Part shown: in pieces, positions 35,632 through 45,850 of the stretch | How positions within the stretch are numbered: position 1 is the first letter of the stretch | How the letters are laid out: each line of letters opens with the position of its first letter | DNA from: Glebionis coronaria | Taxonomy: Eukaryota > Streptophyta > Magnoliopsida > Asterales > Asteraceae | Direction of reading: 5' to 3' | Assembly: GCA_025667525.1 (NCBI GenBank) | Contig: CM046875.1 | Coordinates: forward strand, 124,176,340 to 124,240,339 | DNA: 64,000 nucleotides | Position numbers and translations under genes: made by a program | The notes under the pieces: generated by a model | What the model was told of the DNA's origin: nothing | The model's input: the letters and a program-made list of their open reading frames with translations, nothing else | Database searches by the model: none

Positions 35632-35844
35632 CTTCTTCCCCTCTAAAAGAATAATTCGTCCCCGAATTAAGGATACGACTGTACTGGGTTTTACAATTCT
35701 CCCTCTCTAAAAGGAAAATTCGTCCTCGAATTTGGGTATTTTAAGCTGGGAAATATTTCTAACTGAACGACACATGCACTGAAAGAACGTGAAAGCTGAA
35801 ATATATATAGACTAAAAGACATGTAACTGAAAGACATACCCGAA
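35632..35844 (-). promoter_or_regulatory. Polypurine tract of F, with a second copy
   Basis: The tract reads TTAGAGGGGAAGAAG on the minus strand next to the LTR. The LTR-edge plus tract unit (35623-35674) is repeated 64 bp away (35687-35740), including a GGTTTTACA LTR-end word. Confidence 0.75.
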
Positions 35845-37103
35845 TTAAAACCGGAAGTGAGGATAAGAAGTCCGTATAGACTCCTCTGTTTCCCAAGTGG
35901 CCTCCCGCTCGGTATGGTTCCTCCACAGAATTTTGACGAAAGGAATGGTTTTCATTCTCATAACTCGATTCTGGCGATCTAAAACTGCTTCGGGCTCCTC
36001 TATATAAGATAGGTCCTCCCGAATCTGATCGAGTGGATAATTTACTTTGTGAAGCTCATGGTAGTTGTACCCTCTGAGTAAGGATACATGAAACACGTTG
36101 TGAACGTGTGAAAGCTGAGGCAGTAACGCCAACCGATAAGATACTTCACCGACACGTTCAAGGATTTTGAACGGTCCGATGTAACGAGGGCTGAGCTTGC
36201 CTTTGAGGCCAAAACGTCTGAAGCCGCATGAGGGTGATACTTTTAGGAACACACGATCCCCAGTCTGAAATGATAGATCTCTGCGATGCTTGTCGGTGTA
36301 ACTCTTCTGGCGAGTACGCGCTTCTTGTAGCTTTGCCCTAGCAATGGCGACCTTTTCATTGGTCAACTCTATTAATTCTGGTTCCTCAATAAAACGTTCT
36401 ACGACCTGATCCCAACAAATAGGAGCACGCCATTTCTTTCCGTATAACATTTCGAAGGGAGCACGCTTGATACTTGTAGGCCAACTGTTGTTGTCGGCAA
36501 ACTCGACCAAGCAAATATAGTCATCCCAGTGTCCTGTCCATTCTAATACACAAGCGTGTAGAATGTCCTCCAAGGTCTGGATGGTACACTCTAACTGACC
36601 GTCCGTCTATTGGTGGAAAGCAATGCTGAGCTGGAGCCTAGTTCCCCAAGCTTTATGCAAACCTTCCCAGAAATGAGAAGTGAAATGCGGGTCCCTATCT
36701 GATATAATTTCCGAAGGTGTACCGTGTAACCGTACAATTTCTTTGGTGAATAGTTCTGCTAATTTACTAACTGCGAAATCTTTACGGATAGGAATGAAAT
36801 GTGCTGACTTGGTCAAACGATCGACAACAACCCAGATTGCATCATGTCTCCACTGAGTTTGTGGTAATCCGGTGAGAAAATCCACAGAGATCTTTCCCAT
36901 TTCCATATTAGAATATCTAATGGCTGGAGAAGACCGCTGGTACGCTGATGTTCTATCTTAACCTGCTGGCAGGTTAAGCATTTAGAAACAAAGGTGGCGA
37001 CATCCTGTTTCATGCCGCTCCACCAGAAATGCTGCTTAAGATCGTGGTACATTTTAGTGGAACCTGGATGGATAGAGAACGGAGAGCTGTGAGCCTTAGT
37101 CAT
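35845..37103 (-). pseudogene. Integrase with C-terminal chromodomain, element F
   Basis: Zinc domain (HPGSTKMYHD and CLTCQQVK) in one frame (36813-37103), then the core in another (36607-36906) with aspartates in WVVVDRL and ISDRD. An in-frame TAG at 36607-36609 falls just before the catalytic glutamate (GQLE). The frame reopens to 35845 with the GPFKILERVG domain and a chromodomain in the last ~55 residues (PEAVLDRQNRVMRMK and WRNHTEREATWE). Chromodomains tether such integrases to modified histones (family knowledge). One frameshift and one stop make this copy inactive. Confidence 0.9.
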
Positions 37104-38660
37104 TAAGGATTCTCTGAGAGCAGGGTCTTCTGGAACACATATTTTGGTACCCTGCGATACGATAGCATCGTCATCGATACGAACTTCAGTCAGCTGGTCA
37201 ATGTTCTGGACAATCGCCCAGATTTCACCATCATCTTTTTGTGCGGCTTTAATCGATGAGAGTAAATCCGGTTCTACCCTCAGACTAGCCCAGTATCCTC
37301 TCTGTCCACGTACTAAGAGCTCAATATCATACCGCTATAAGTCCTGAATAATTTCTTCCTGAACTTTGATACAGTTTATCATTCCTGACTTTCTGCTAAG
37401 GGCATCTGCTACTACATTTACTTTACCAGGGTGATACTGAATATTAGTGTCATAGTCCTTCAGTAGTTCTAACCATCACCTCTATCTCATGTTCAGCTCT
37501 CGCTGTGTAAATATGTACTTGAGACTTTTGTGATCGGTGAAGATATCACACGACTCGCCCTATAAATAATGCCTCTAGATTTTAAGGGCGAAAACGACTG
37601 CTGCGAGCTCTAGATCATGTATAGGATAATTTTTCTCATACGGCTTTAGTTGACGCGAAGCATAGGCAATACACAGCCTAAACCCTTTCCTGAAGCGTCA
37701 CTGTAAATCTGATAACCACCTGTACCGGATGGAAGAGTAAGGATCGGCGCGGAAATTAAATGATGCTTGAGTTCCTTGAAACTCTTTTCTCTCTCCTCAG
37801 TCCATATAAACCTTTCCCCTTTACGCATAAGTTTGGTCAATGGTAATGCCAAACGTGAAACTTTTTCTACAAATCTGCGGTAATATCTCGCTAACTCAAG
37901 AAAACTGCGGATTTCTGTGACAGTTGTCGGTCTCGGCCACTTAGTGATAGCCTCCACCTTTGCAGGATCCATGGTGATCCCTTCTGCTGAAAGAATATGG
38001 CCCAAAAACGCCACTTTATTCAACCAAAACTCGCACTTAGTAAATTTAGCATAAAGTTTCTCTCGTCAGAGACTTTGCAAAACTGAACGGAGATGATCCT
38101 CATGTTCCTCTTTCGATTTGAAGAAAATAAGGATATCGTCGATGAATACAATCACAAATTTGTCTAAGAATTCGTGGAAGACTCGGTTCATCAAGTCCAT
38201 AAATACTGCAGGCGCATTCATGAGACCGAATGGCATAACAACAAATTCGTAATGACCGTACCTCGTGCGAAAAGCAGTTTTGGATATATCTTACTCTTTT
38301 ACACGCAACTGGTGGTAACCTGATCGTAGATCGATTTTTGAGAAGTGCTTAGCACCCTGAAGCTGATCAAATAAATCGTAAATATGAGGAAGTGGATAAC
38401 GGTTACAAATAGTGAGCTTATTCAGATCACGGTAGTCAATACACAGTCGCATACTACCGTCCTTCTTTTTGAAAAACAAAACTGGCGTGCCCCAAGGTAA
38501 CACGCTTGGACGAATGAAACCCCTTCCTAGAAGTTCACGAAGCTGATCTTTTAGTTCCTTAAGCTCTACAGGAGCCATACGGTAAGAAAGCTCTAGATAC
38601 TGGTTCTGCACCTGGAATGAGATCGATACCAAATTCTACCTCTCGCATGGGAGGTAAGCC
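37104..38660 (-). pseudogene. Reverse transcriptase and RNase H of element F (broken)
   Basis: RT palm at 38291-38632 ([20 protein letters not shown] and [12 protein letters not shown]). The active site FIDDILIF lies at about 38122-38150 in a different frame. RT thumb and RNase H start ([13 protein letters not shown]) are at 37646-38023. The remaining RNase H (37104-37645) has no long frame. Confidence 0.85.
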
Positions 38661-39160
38661 TGGGAGTTCCTCTGGAAATACATCTAGAAAATCTAACACA
38701 ACTGGAAAATTATGAATTGAAGGTGTCTCGGAAGTAGTGTCATGAACTGTAGCTAGAAAACCTTCACAGCCATGATATAGTAGATTACGGGCCTATAAAG
38801 CTGAAATGATCTGAACATGTTTTCCTAGTAGGAAACCCCGGTGAATATATTCTAGTGTCTGGACATCACCGAAGATGACTCGGTGAGCATGACAATCTAT
38901 GGTGGCACGATGAACTGACAACCAATCCATACCCAGAATAATATCGAAGTCACACATATTTAAAGGAAGGGCACTGAATGGACGGATTCTATCGTCAAAC
39001 CCAAGAGGAGATCCTTATACACCTGGGTAATGACTACAGAGTCTCGCATAGGGGTAGATATACTAAGTACACTGTCTAGTGGTGTAGGGGTCATGTTTAT
39101 TCTAGCAACATAGGAAGCAGATATAACGAAGTGTGTGGCGCCTGTATCGAATATTACGCA
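38661..39160 (-). pseudogene. Protease region of element F (broken)
   Basis: An aspartic protease motif (FDTGATHFVISASYV) reads on the minus strand near 39110-39155, in a frame different from the neighbouring gag and RT. The rest to 38661 has no long ORF. Confidence 0.65.
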
Positions 39161-40653
39161 GGTAGGTTGTCCGTGTATAAAAAAATGCCAGTAATGGAAC
39201 CTGTGGTCTTATTTGCTTGCTCACGGGTAGTAGTGTAGACGCGACCAGTGGTTGGTGGTAGTAGTGGTGGAGGTAAAATCTGAGGAATCTGGCCTGATGT
39301 ACCGGCAGCATCTCCGCTCTTGCAATCCCTCTTCATATTGCTCCGCTGGCCACACTTGTAACAACCACTCGAACCACGACGGTAAGGCCCCGGGTGTTTC
39401 TTCCCATATGTGATGCAAGTGGGATAAGAATACCCGGTAGAAGCAGCTATGGTTTGCTGAGAACCTGATTTACGAAGATAAACACGTGTCACCATTCTTG
39501 TAACATAACTGAAACAAGGCTGCTTGGCTGAAATTTAAAATTACCAGAATTTGCTGATCGGGCAGACTGCTGACCTCTGTTGTTTTGGTCACGCCCCTGT
39601 CTAGCATCTCTGTTGGAATACACAAAAATTAAGATCTATTTTACACAATAGTCTAGTGTTTTTGGAGCTTAATGAATCACCTGTAGTTGCCAGATGAGTT
39701 TGAGCAGCCGTGGTAGTTATCACCACCGCTCCTCTTATCTGATCGATTACGATCATAAGACTTACCGTGGTTTCTGTAGTTCTGCTGTGGAGTAGCCGAC
39801 TTGGATCGGTCTCCTCCTCTGTGTCTACAAGATTATAATTGGATAAGACATGACATATAAGTTGACAAGTAATAATCGGAGTTAAATTGTTTAAGTCTGT
39901 TGGATGAGATGTACCTCTTCTTAGGACGCTCTACATTCTCGAGCTCATCCCTCTCGAAAAGCATCTCAATATCACGAGTTGCATTAGCTACTTGTGACAC
40001 ATTAGTGAACGTGGCACTCACCAGCCTATCTGTAGTCCTAGAGTGAAGAGCCCAGTGAAATTGTTTTGCTTGATCCTCCGCGGTACCCGTAGCCTCCCCT
40101 AAGAATCCAACCATCCTGAGGTATCGGTGCATGAACTCTATACTATTCTCGCCATGATTCTGAAGAATGACGTGAAAGTCCCTCTTCAGTTTAGCTTGCT
40201 CAGCATGCGCGAAAACTGGTAATTGAACATCGTCTTAAATCGTGCCTAGGTCAATGCAAGCTCCCAAGCATCTCCCCCACTTGCCAGTTTCTGAGACCTC
40301 CACCAATGCAGAGTAGGACCCTCCAGTTTGTAAACTACAAGCCTAACCTTGAAAGTATCACCACAACCCATAGCTCCAAAAAATTTCTCTACATGATAGA
40401 TCCAGTCTTCTGCGTCAGTTGGAGCTATAGTCTGTTCAAAAGGTCGGGGTTTCTGTTTGTTAAACAAATCTAACCAGGTGTCTAAAGTGGTAGGTGGTGG
40501 AGTAGGAGGGTTGTTATTCTGCTGAGGTCCGTTTTGGTATTCAGCTCGGATCTCATCACGAATTTGGGGTAACATGGCTTGTGTAGCAGCCTGAACAACA
40601 GCCGTAATAGCAGCTGTGTTAGCATCGTTCTCGTTTTCACGTCTGGGTGGCAT
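39161..40653 (-). pseudogene. Gag of element F (frame-broken)
   Basis: The start is the ATG at 40651-40653 (MPPRRENEND). A Gag domain follows (WIYHVEKFFGAMGC and LEGPTLHWWRSQK) to 40246. Then a frame change to 39833-40132 (GFLGEATGTAEDQAKQFHWA), and after a broken stretch (39500-39830) the knuckle CYKCGQRSNMKRDC at 39154-39495. The frame is open upstream of the ATG only because the leader happens to lack stops. Confidence 0.8.
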
Positions 40654-40941
40654 CTGAAATAACAGAGGATAAGTTGATAAAATTGTCAGAACCTGGGGTA
40701 ATAAATCTGAATATGCATGGTGTAGTCCATGGAGGCATAGCCAACAAATATGATATGAATACTGGTGAACGCCTATGGTCAGTTTACAAAATGACAATTT
40801 ACTGAAACATAAATCTAACATGAGTAAGGATGAACGCCTATGGTCAGTTCATCTATACAAAATCTAAACGGGCAAGGGTGAACGCCTATGACCAGTTCAC
40901 CAAAACAAAAAGTTCGCTGAAAAGCACATGCGATTAAGTAT
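40654..40941 (-). other. Element F leader, gag-proximal part
   Basis: Contains three 25-bp hairpins at 40764-40788, 40829-40853 and 40877-40901, then the E target site AGTAT (40937-40941). The rest of the leader resumes at 52907. Confidence 0.75.
40764..40901 (-). repeat. Three repeated leader hairpins
   Basis: Each is a 7-bp stem around an 11-base loop. Stems are GGTGAAC/GTTCACC at 40877-40901 and GATGAAC/GTTCATC at 40829-40853, a G:C to A:T covariation; the third (40764-40788) is partly decayed. Sense-strand loops read TGACCATAGGC in two copies and TGGTCATAGGC in the third. Confidence 0.8.
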
Positions 40942-41189
40942 TGTTGATCCCAAACTTAGATCGATTAGCTTTGTGTATACGAGATTAGATCAAGTATAAC
41001 ACGTAGAGAAACCTTTTCTATATGCTTTGTGAATCTAAGTATTATGCGGAATTTAATACTTAAACAAGAACACAAGATGTAAACAAAACTTTCACTTTGA
41101 TTATGAATGTCGAACTTGCTTACAACGAAAGATGTTTACGAATGAAAACTTATATAAAACTTGATGATAAACATTAACCTAAAGGCCTT

Positions 41190-41197
41190 CTTTTATA
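41190..41197 (-). promoter_or_regulatory. TATA box in the E LTR
   Basis: TATAAAAG on the minus strand, present unchanged in the 5' LTR at 52629-52636, where it would drive element transcription. Confidence 0.6.
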
Positions 41198-41349
41198 GAC
41201 TAAGAAGCCTTTTACAATAAGCTACGTATCAACTATTCTAGGTAAAGATAAACATAGAAAATACATTGTCGTTTCTATCCTTACTAGAAGTATTCTAGAA
41301 TATAATAAACGTGTAGCTCACATCTTCCATCAGTGCTTGTCTTCAATCT

Positions 41350-41440
41350 GTCAACGCTTGACTTTAACTTGTCAACGCTTAAGCTGTCAGCGCTCACTTT
41401 GCTCTTGTCAACGCTTGAGTTGTTCTTGTCAGCGTTCAAG
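41350..41440 (-). repeat. 21-bp unit array in the E 3' LTR
   Basis: Five copies of AGCGYTGACARN on the sense strand with spacings 21, 15, 21 and 21 bp in plus order. All spacings are multiples of three and the stretch is an open frame. Confidence 0.9.
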
Positions 41441-41467
41441 TGATCTGGCCTTAATTTATTCCCAACA

Positions 41468-41483
41468 ATCCTCCCCTAAACTT
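41468..41483 (-). promoter_or_regulatory. Polypurine tract of element E
   Basis: The minus strand reads AAGTTTAGGGGAGGAT immediately before the 3' LTR start TGTTGGG. Confidence 0.85.
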
Positions 41484-42904
41484 GATATCCACTCTTATGA
41501 TCAAGTTTCTGAATAATCATTAAGAACTTGGAGGATTCTGACAAACCTTATCATATTGGTAATAAATAAATCTGATCAAATTCTTTGCCACGTCACTTGT
41601 ATAATCTATCTCCAGCTGAGTGTCCTTCATCTTTTCCAAAACAGCCTTGGATATGAAATACTGAGCATCCACTAGTAGATACTCAGCAAACTTTGTAGAA
41701 CTAAAATGGTATACACCAGCAGCTGAATATAACCTCCATTGAAGACCACTGAGGTCATCTTCAAGATCCTTCCATATATCAGGATCTTCTTCATTTGTCC
41801 CACACATTCTTTTGAATGTGGTCCAAAGTTTTATTCCATTAGCTGAAGTTGGTGCTTCAGCCTCATACTTGGTCTCCAACAACCTCCAAAGGTCCACCAA
41901 GTCTTCTCTATCACAACTTGCAAATAAAGATATGAAAGTGGTAAAAGTGTGTACCTCCTTGCCATATCTTCCAATCTTCCAGAATCCACATTCATCCTCA
42001 TCATAACTCACAATTGGATTCCTGGAATCTAATGGTAACACATGCACCATATCTGAAGCTTCTAATGGGGAGAGCTTGAGGCTCTTTCTAATAACTGCTT
42101 CACTTGGATATAGTTGATTCATATCTTTTGGAAATTCAAGTGTAAATCCCTTCTTCACTGGCCTGGGAACTATCATAGCTTTCTTGATTTCCATCTCTTC
42201 TGCAAGTTGCTCCTTTCTTTCATCTGAAAGAAGTCTGAAAGTGTTTTCTTCCTGCACTTTCACCCAAATAGGATAAGCCCTATGTTCCAACTCATCAAAT
42301 GTCAAAGCCTTCAGCTTCTGATGTGTCCATCCAACTCCATGACATCTGAGCAACATAAAGTAGAGCTTCCTTCTATCCCTTTTCAACTCAGAGAGAATAT
42401 TGCTTGCCTTGTGCTTCAAAATCACCTTACAATCCTTCTGAACTCTAAGAAGAATCTCCAAACCCCATATTTGATCTGAAATGGTCAAGTCTGGATTATC
42501 CATGCAGCTTTCTTCCCAAGAATTGTACATCTGAACCACCTCTGGCATATCAAAGTCAATCTGCAACTTTAAATCTCTCAACTTTTCCCTAGCAAGCTCA
42601 TCACCATACTCAAGTCTTTCTGGTTCAATAATCATCAGACTTGAATCTGAGCTAGCTCCATCACTTTCTTCTTCAGAAGTCACAACAAATGGTGACTTTT
42701 CCTTTTCACCTTGTTCCATCATTTGCTCAGCCAATCTTCTATCAAATTCAACCTGGGCTGCATTCTTTGGAACAATCTCTTCTACCAATATACCCTTACC
42801 CTTATCTGATGGTGCAATGGTTGGTAAGGTAGATGGTAATACCTGAGTAGGAACATCCTTGATGATAGATGATGACTGGAATACATCACCTCCATATGCA
42901 GATC

Positions 42905-42998
42905 TGTCAACGCCCAAATTTCCTCTATCAGCGCCCAAAATACTTCTATCAGCGTCCAAATTTGTCTTGTCAACGCTCAAATATTTTCCCTCAGCGCC
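42905..42998 (-). repeat. 21-bp repeat cluster in the extra ORF
   Basis: Five units with spacing exactly 21 bp, read as heptapeptides of the form (S/D/G)-(V/A)-D-(K/R)-x-x-x. Confidence 0.9.
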
Positions 42999-43671
42999 TT
43001 GTGTAACCTCTCTCAACATTGCTGTAAATGATAAATTTAGATTGGTTGGAGAGATTAAGGACGTATCAAAACCTGTTTGTTCCTTCAAAGTAGTAAGAGC
43101 TTCAGCAACATCCATTGATTGACCATCTTGACTGCTCTTATCACTCAGATTTCTTTGATCTTCCTCCCCTTTGGAAGACTCCTCCATACCTCTCCTAGCA
43201 CGATCACTCTCCAAAACAACAATCCTCTCCCTCAATTCCTTGAGTTCAAGGCCTTGTGAGCTGACAATATGTACTAAGTCTGCATTTTGCTTTTGCAAGC
43301 GAATGCAGAATGCCGTCAATTCCAAAAGAGTCATTGGTTCCATACTACCCTATTCTAAAATGGGGATTTGACCTCCCAAGTCAGGTTCATTGGGCATGGA
43401 TGAGGACTTAATTATGGTGGGACTGCCTTGGCCAGCTTCTAAGCCAGAACCAATAGTCCCAGCCTCATCCAGGTCACCAGCCACACTTGTGGTGGTGGTT
43501 CTCTCTGCTTCATGGCTAGGACCACCAGAGGAGAACACTCCAGTAGTCCTTTGGCGTTTGATCAACCTATATTCAGGTGGCGTAGAAGATGGTGTGGAAG
43601 AATGGGTAGATGTGGGTTGGTTAAGGGGTGTTTGGGATTGTGATGGTTGGGTGTCAGTGTTGGAAATAGGC

Positions 43672-43707
43672 ACATCAACGCCAACATTGGATGTGTCAGC
43701 GTCAAAT
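43672..43707 (-). repeat. Two 21-bp units in the extra ORF
   Basis: Two units 21 bp apart, encoding DADT and GVDV in the same frame register as the other clusters. Confidence 0.75.
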
Positions 43708-44871
43708 GGTTCTTGGTCAAGTTGCATTTGTTCAGGTGAGGGTAAAGGTTCAGGAATAGGTTCAAGTTGTGGGTGAGGGTCAATTTGAGGTTGGGGGTCT
43801 GGTTGGGGTTGTGCTGCTGCAATAACAGCAAGCATGGCTGGGGTTAAAGGTAAGTCTCTATGAGGTGGTGAATCCATCTTTGCAAAAATAGCTTTCTTTT
43901 GTTCAGGGATTTTATAAAAATCATTGTGATCCCTTGAACAATATCTTTGATCATCAAAAATCATTTGCAGAAAACGGGGATAAGCCAAAGTCATTTTTGT
44001 CCCCTTGTTTTTACACATCCCTTAAAAAATCATTTTAGAATAGTTATATTTTTGCCCTGTTGCAATGCACACAATAGCACTAGCAATAGATCTGTTAATC
44101 TCATTATGTGCAGTACATTTGGGACTCAAACATTGAAGGAGAATGTGAATGAGATACTTCCAGGCTGGGGGAAATTCCTGCTTATGGTACTTATTAAGAG
44201 TACCTTCATCAGGAATTGGATATCCCAAAGCCCTAAGCCCTTGTTCTATTTCATTTATGGGAAGGATGGTTATACCATCAGCATCATCAAGATGCAAGGC
44301 CTGGCGTACCAAGGCCTCAGTAACCACCCAAGACCTCCCATGAACAATAGAAGTTAATGTGGTCACTCCATTAACTGTTGAGGAACTAACAGTGTTCCAA
44401 AACTGCTTAATGTGTGTGACTGGAATGAGTGGTGCATGAGAAAGAGCATACCTTAATGGGGATGCGTTCAAATACGCCACCATTTGTGTGTATTGAGGAA
44501 ACAAATCATTATCAGCAACAAGATAAGCAATCATGTTGTGTTGAGACTTGAACCCCAAATCCAATTCTGCTGAGTTAAATCTTGGTGCCATTGATGAAAG
44601 CTGTTAATTTGAAGTGTAGAAGATAAAGGTTGATAAAAGAAAAGTGTTAGACAAGAATTATAGATACCCTGTTTAAAAATAGGAGCCAAATTTATAGGAG
44701 ATAAAGAATGCATGTGATTGGCCCAAAAATAGGCAAAGATTTTCAAAAACTAATCATGAAAATATTGAAAAAGTTATAAGTTATCTCATGCATTTAATGA
44801 AAGTAACAACTCCTAAAATTACGGCTTGAAAATATGTCAAAAAGTAACAACTGGGTAGGTCCCATTGAGTG

Positions 44872-44995
44872 TCAACGGTCAAATATAACCCATCAACGCC
44901 CAACGGCTATAATCTTGTCAACGTTCGCCTAAAGCCATGTCAGCGTCCAATTTGGTCACAACAACGCTTGGAAAAATCTTGTCAGCGTCCAAAAA
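44872..44995 (-). repeat. 21-bp repeat cluster in the spacer (first)
   Basis: Six copies of the GTCAACG/GTCAGCG-type unit (plus strand), noncoding, with two spacings that break the 3-base rhythm. Confidence 0.85.
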
Positions 44996-45635
44996 TAAAA
45001 TTGTTTTAAAAAGTGAAAAATGACCTTAACAAGTAATTTATCCTAGAGAAAATAACCAAAAGCTGATAATTATTATAGGGCGGCAAGTACTGTCCAGTTA
45101 TGCACACCTGCATAAGCAAGATAGACATAACAGTCCTCTAGTGTCCCTTGCTAACCAAAATTCTTAACAACCAAGTTACCTTATAAAATCCTTGTTACTC
45201 CCAGGTAAATCCCATATCAAAATGATTCCCAAGTCTCCCAACAGACCACAACCAATTCTAGGCCAAAAATGTCTTGGCAGCATGCAAAGTTGATATACTA
45301 TGCATGCTACAGTGCCTCATGGTTTAGTAAAACTAACCCATACTCACCTGTGGACACAATCTAGAATTGTGATAAGAGTATCATATGGATACCCAAAAAT
45401 CCTAAAGGTTCCTAAAACCTCCCCTTAAACAAAGATACAAAGAGTTTGCTAAAAACATGCATGAACATAAAAAAAATTTATGTCAAGATAGGAATGAAAT
45501 ATTCCAACCATCATCCATAAATAAAAACTTGTCCAAATGCTTCTCCTTTGATCCATAAGCAACTTTGTATCCAATGGTATACTGCTAACACCATCTGCAC
45601 ATTTAGATTGAAAACCACAAAACTAACATTGTTGC

Positions 45636-45750
45636 TGACAACGCCCCGATAACACATAACAGCGTTGAAGGAAGCTTTGTCAGTGTTAGACAATTATATT
45701 GCTGACAACGTTGCAAAAACACTTATCAGTGTTCAAACAACATTTGTCAG
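45636..45750 (-). repeat. 21-bp repeat cluster in the spacer (second)
   Basis: Six copies; some have drifted to GTCAGTG. Confidence 0.85.
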
Positions 45751-45850
45751 TGTTAGAAAAATATAGTGGAAAATCTAAATTATCAATAAGACCAATAATA
45801 GTAATGCATCATCCTGTACATACTTTTACAAAAAGAATCCAAAACACATA

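Larger units (their letters stand above)
40942..41467 (-). repeat. Element E 3' LTR
   Basis: Identical to 52381-52906 except at about seven positions. U3 is about 270 bp, with a TATAAAAG box at 41190-41197 (minus strand). Upstream of the box is a five-unit repeat array (41350-41440). Confidence 0.95.
41520..44591 (-). pseudogene. Extra 3' ORF of element E (env-position ORF), two in-frame stops
   Basis: From ATG 44591 to the stop at 41520 this is one frame of about 1,024 codons, interrupted only by TAA at 44022-44024 and TAG at 43350-43352. The first part (44025-44591) has the FWNTV and SAIVCIATGQKYNYS motifs. I recall such proteins from Asteraceae elements, sometimes mislabelled as longin-domain or other host proteins. 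The second part (43353-44018) is Pro/Gln-rich and acidic. The third (41520-43343) has a short coiled coil (about residues 10-50) and a conserved acidic C-terminal region. Function unknown; the position matches the env-like ORF of Sireviruses, but no clear signal peptide or membrane span is visible. 21-bp repeats lie at 42905-42998 and 43672-43707. Confidence 0.7.
44592..45850 (-). other. Spacer between pol and the extra ORF of element E
   Basis: About 1.26 kb without an ORF of note. It holds two repeat clusters, at 44872-44995 (spacings 21, 25, 22, 21, 21) and 45636-45750 (21, 21, 25, 21, 21). Their spacings are not all multiples of three, unlike the coding clusters. Confidence 0.8.

Noticed and set aside
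41520..43343. A host coiled-coil gene inserted in the region
   Set aside because: It is in the same frame as the two ORFs before it, lies between pol and the polypurine tract of E, and carries E's own repeat unit, so it is element sequence.
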